From the NCBI GenBank assembly GCA_919901555.1, contig CAKKPG010000003.1, positions 1 to 64,000 on the forward strand: 64,000 bases of DNA. The letters run 5' to 3'. A program made the position numbers and the translations under genes. Shown here in pieces: positions 63,353 through 64,000 of this stretch. The DNA comes from Nitrospiria bacterium. GTDB taxonomy: Bacteria; Nitrospirota; UBA9217. The notes beneath the pieces were generated by a model. That model ran no database searches and had not been told where the DNA came from. It saw only the letters and a list, made by a program, of their open reading frames with translations. The first letter of the stretch is position 1, and every line of letters begins with the position of its first letter.

Positions 63353-64000
63353 TCACGGATCAATTATCAATACAGCGCACTTGAGATACTGCGTCTCCCG
63401 AGCAGCAAGAAGCATGGGATGGTCGCGGGACTGCGACCTCATTTCCAGCAACCGCACCGTCCTGCCGGCGGAGTGCGCAGCGTCAATGAGCATTTCCCGG
63501 AACAGGTCCGTCTCAACATGATGGGAGCATGAGCAGGAAGCGAGAACGCCGCCGGGCTCGAGTATTTTCATGGCGCGAAGGTTGATCTCCTTGTACCCCT
63601 TGATGGCTTCTCTCACTTTGGCCCTGCTCTTGGCGAATGCCGGCGGGTCAAGAATGACGCAGCCGAAGCGAGCCTTCTGTTTTTCCAGCGACCGGAGCTC
63701 CGCAAAGACGTCGGCGGTTCTAAAGTGTGCCGACAGTCCGTTCAGCGCGGCATTGTTCGCCGCTTGCTGCACCGCCTTCTCCGAGGAATCAATGCCAATC
63801 ACTTCGGACGCGCCGTAGCGGGCGGCGGTCAGCGACCACGCGCCGATGTAGCAGAAACAGTCCAGGGTCCTTCTGCCGTTCACCAGGTCCCGGAGAGCAA
63901 GCCGGTTCTCCCGCTGATCAAAGAAAAACCCCGTTTTTTGCCCTTTGAGAACATCCACGGCATACCTGATGCCCGATTCCTCGATCGTCACCATGCCGTC
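63353..64000 (-). CDS. RlmI-like rRNA (cytosine-5) methyltransferase, truncated by window edge
   Basis: The last 215 residues of a class I SAM-dependent methyltransferase. Visible motifs: FFFDQRENRLALRDLV entry, motif I LDCFCYIGAWSLTAARYGA, acidic GIDSSEKAV, motif IV LDPPAFAKSR and GGVLASCSCSHHV carrying the catalytic Cys. This matches the RlmI/YccW group, which methylates 23S rRNA at C1962. The N-terminal PUA domain lies beyond the window; the frame is still open at 64000. Confidence 0.88.
   Translation of the reverse strand, partial: DGMVTIEESGIRYAVDVLKGQKTGFFFDQRENRLALRDLVNGRRTLDCFCYIGAWSLTAARYGASEVIGIDSSEKAVQQAANNAALNGLSAHFRTADVFAELRSLEKQKARFGCVILDPPAFAKSRAKVREAIKGYKEINLRAMKILEPGGVLASCSCSHHVETDLFREMLIDAAHSAGRTVRLLEMRSQSRDHPMLLAARETQYLKCAVLIIDP

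Overview
This window looks like a chromosomal segment from a GC-rich, diderm (Gram-negative) bacterium with anaerobic-type metabolism. It encodes outer-membrane phospholipase A, Slp lipoproteins, a two-partner secretion pair and an outer-membrane barrel, so there is an outer membrane. Pyruvate:ferredoxin oxidoreductase (porCDAB), system II cytochrome c assembly (ResB/CcsA), TusA/DsrE2 sulfur carriers and MglA/MglB polarity proteins fit Nitrospirota or one of the former deltaproteobacterial phyla. That placement is inference; there is no rRNA gene here to settle it.

Layout. 1-3033: accessory DNA, with a RAYT-type transposase beside a CATG-rich repeat array, then an AT-rich island (XRE regulator, UDG-fold-like protein, 71-aa protein behind a perfect consensus promoter) bracketed by an 11-bp direct repeat. 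3034-6928: mnmA, resB, ccsA, HU and a lone receiver domain. 7055-17080: a translationally coupled minus-strand membrane operon (B-box proteins, DUF4129, DUF4350, MoxR, DUF58, SpoIIM, RDD) preceded by a GYF-RDD gene. 17566-21366 (+): a 41-aa protein, a 92-aa protein, two Slp lipoproteins and ftsH. 21404-25513: pldA, a SPOR protein, a trypsin-like protease with a small secreted partner, and an rtcR remnant.

25678-45611 is an uninterrupted minus-strand block running away from a probable oriC: dnaA, dnaN, gyrB, gyrA, TPR lipoprotein, serS, tRNA-Ser(TGA), tRNA-Ser(GCT), DUF2155 lipoprotein, tRNA-Arg(ACG), tadA, tRNA-Ser(CGA), tRNA-Ser(GGA), ffs (SRP RNA), dnaX, ybaB, recR, porCDAB, mglBA, tRNA-Asn. 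The dnaA...serS...tadA-ffs-dnaX-ybaB-recR order recalls the origin region of Bacillus subtilis. All four serine tRNA isoacceptors lie downstream of serS, and TadA sits beside its substrate tRNA-Arg(ACG).

45612-46047 is the probable origin. Beyond it lie tusA-dsrE2 (+), TPR and lipoprotein genes, an outer-membrane barrel, and a TpsB/TpsA (CdiB/CdiA-like) locus with a 2425-aa exoprotein. That exoprotein ends in an HExxH metallopeptidase-like toxin tip followed by an overlapping 79-aa putative immunity gene. The right end holds hisI-HIT, an MFS transporter, a DksA/TraR protein with a strong promoter, tRNA-Val(CAC) and a truncated RlmI-like methyltransferase.

The most unusual signal is a pair of about 80-bp repeats that fold as a cloverleaf (closing stem plus three hairpins, one changed with pairing preserved). 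They fill the ccsA-resB and gyrB-gyrA spacers and share the GGACCAAG motif with the sequences flanking the RAYT transposase.
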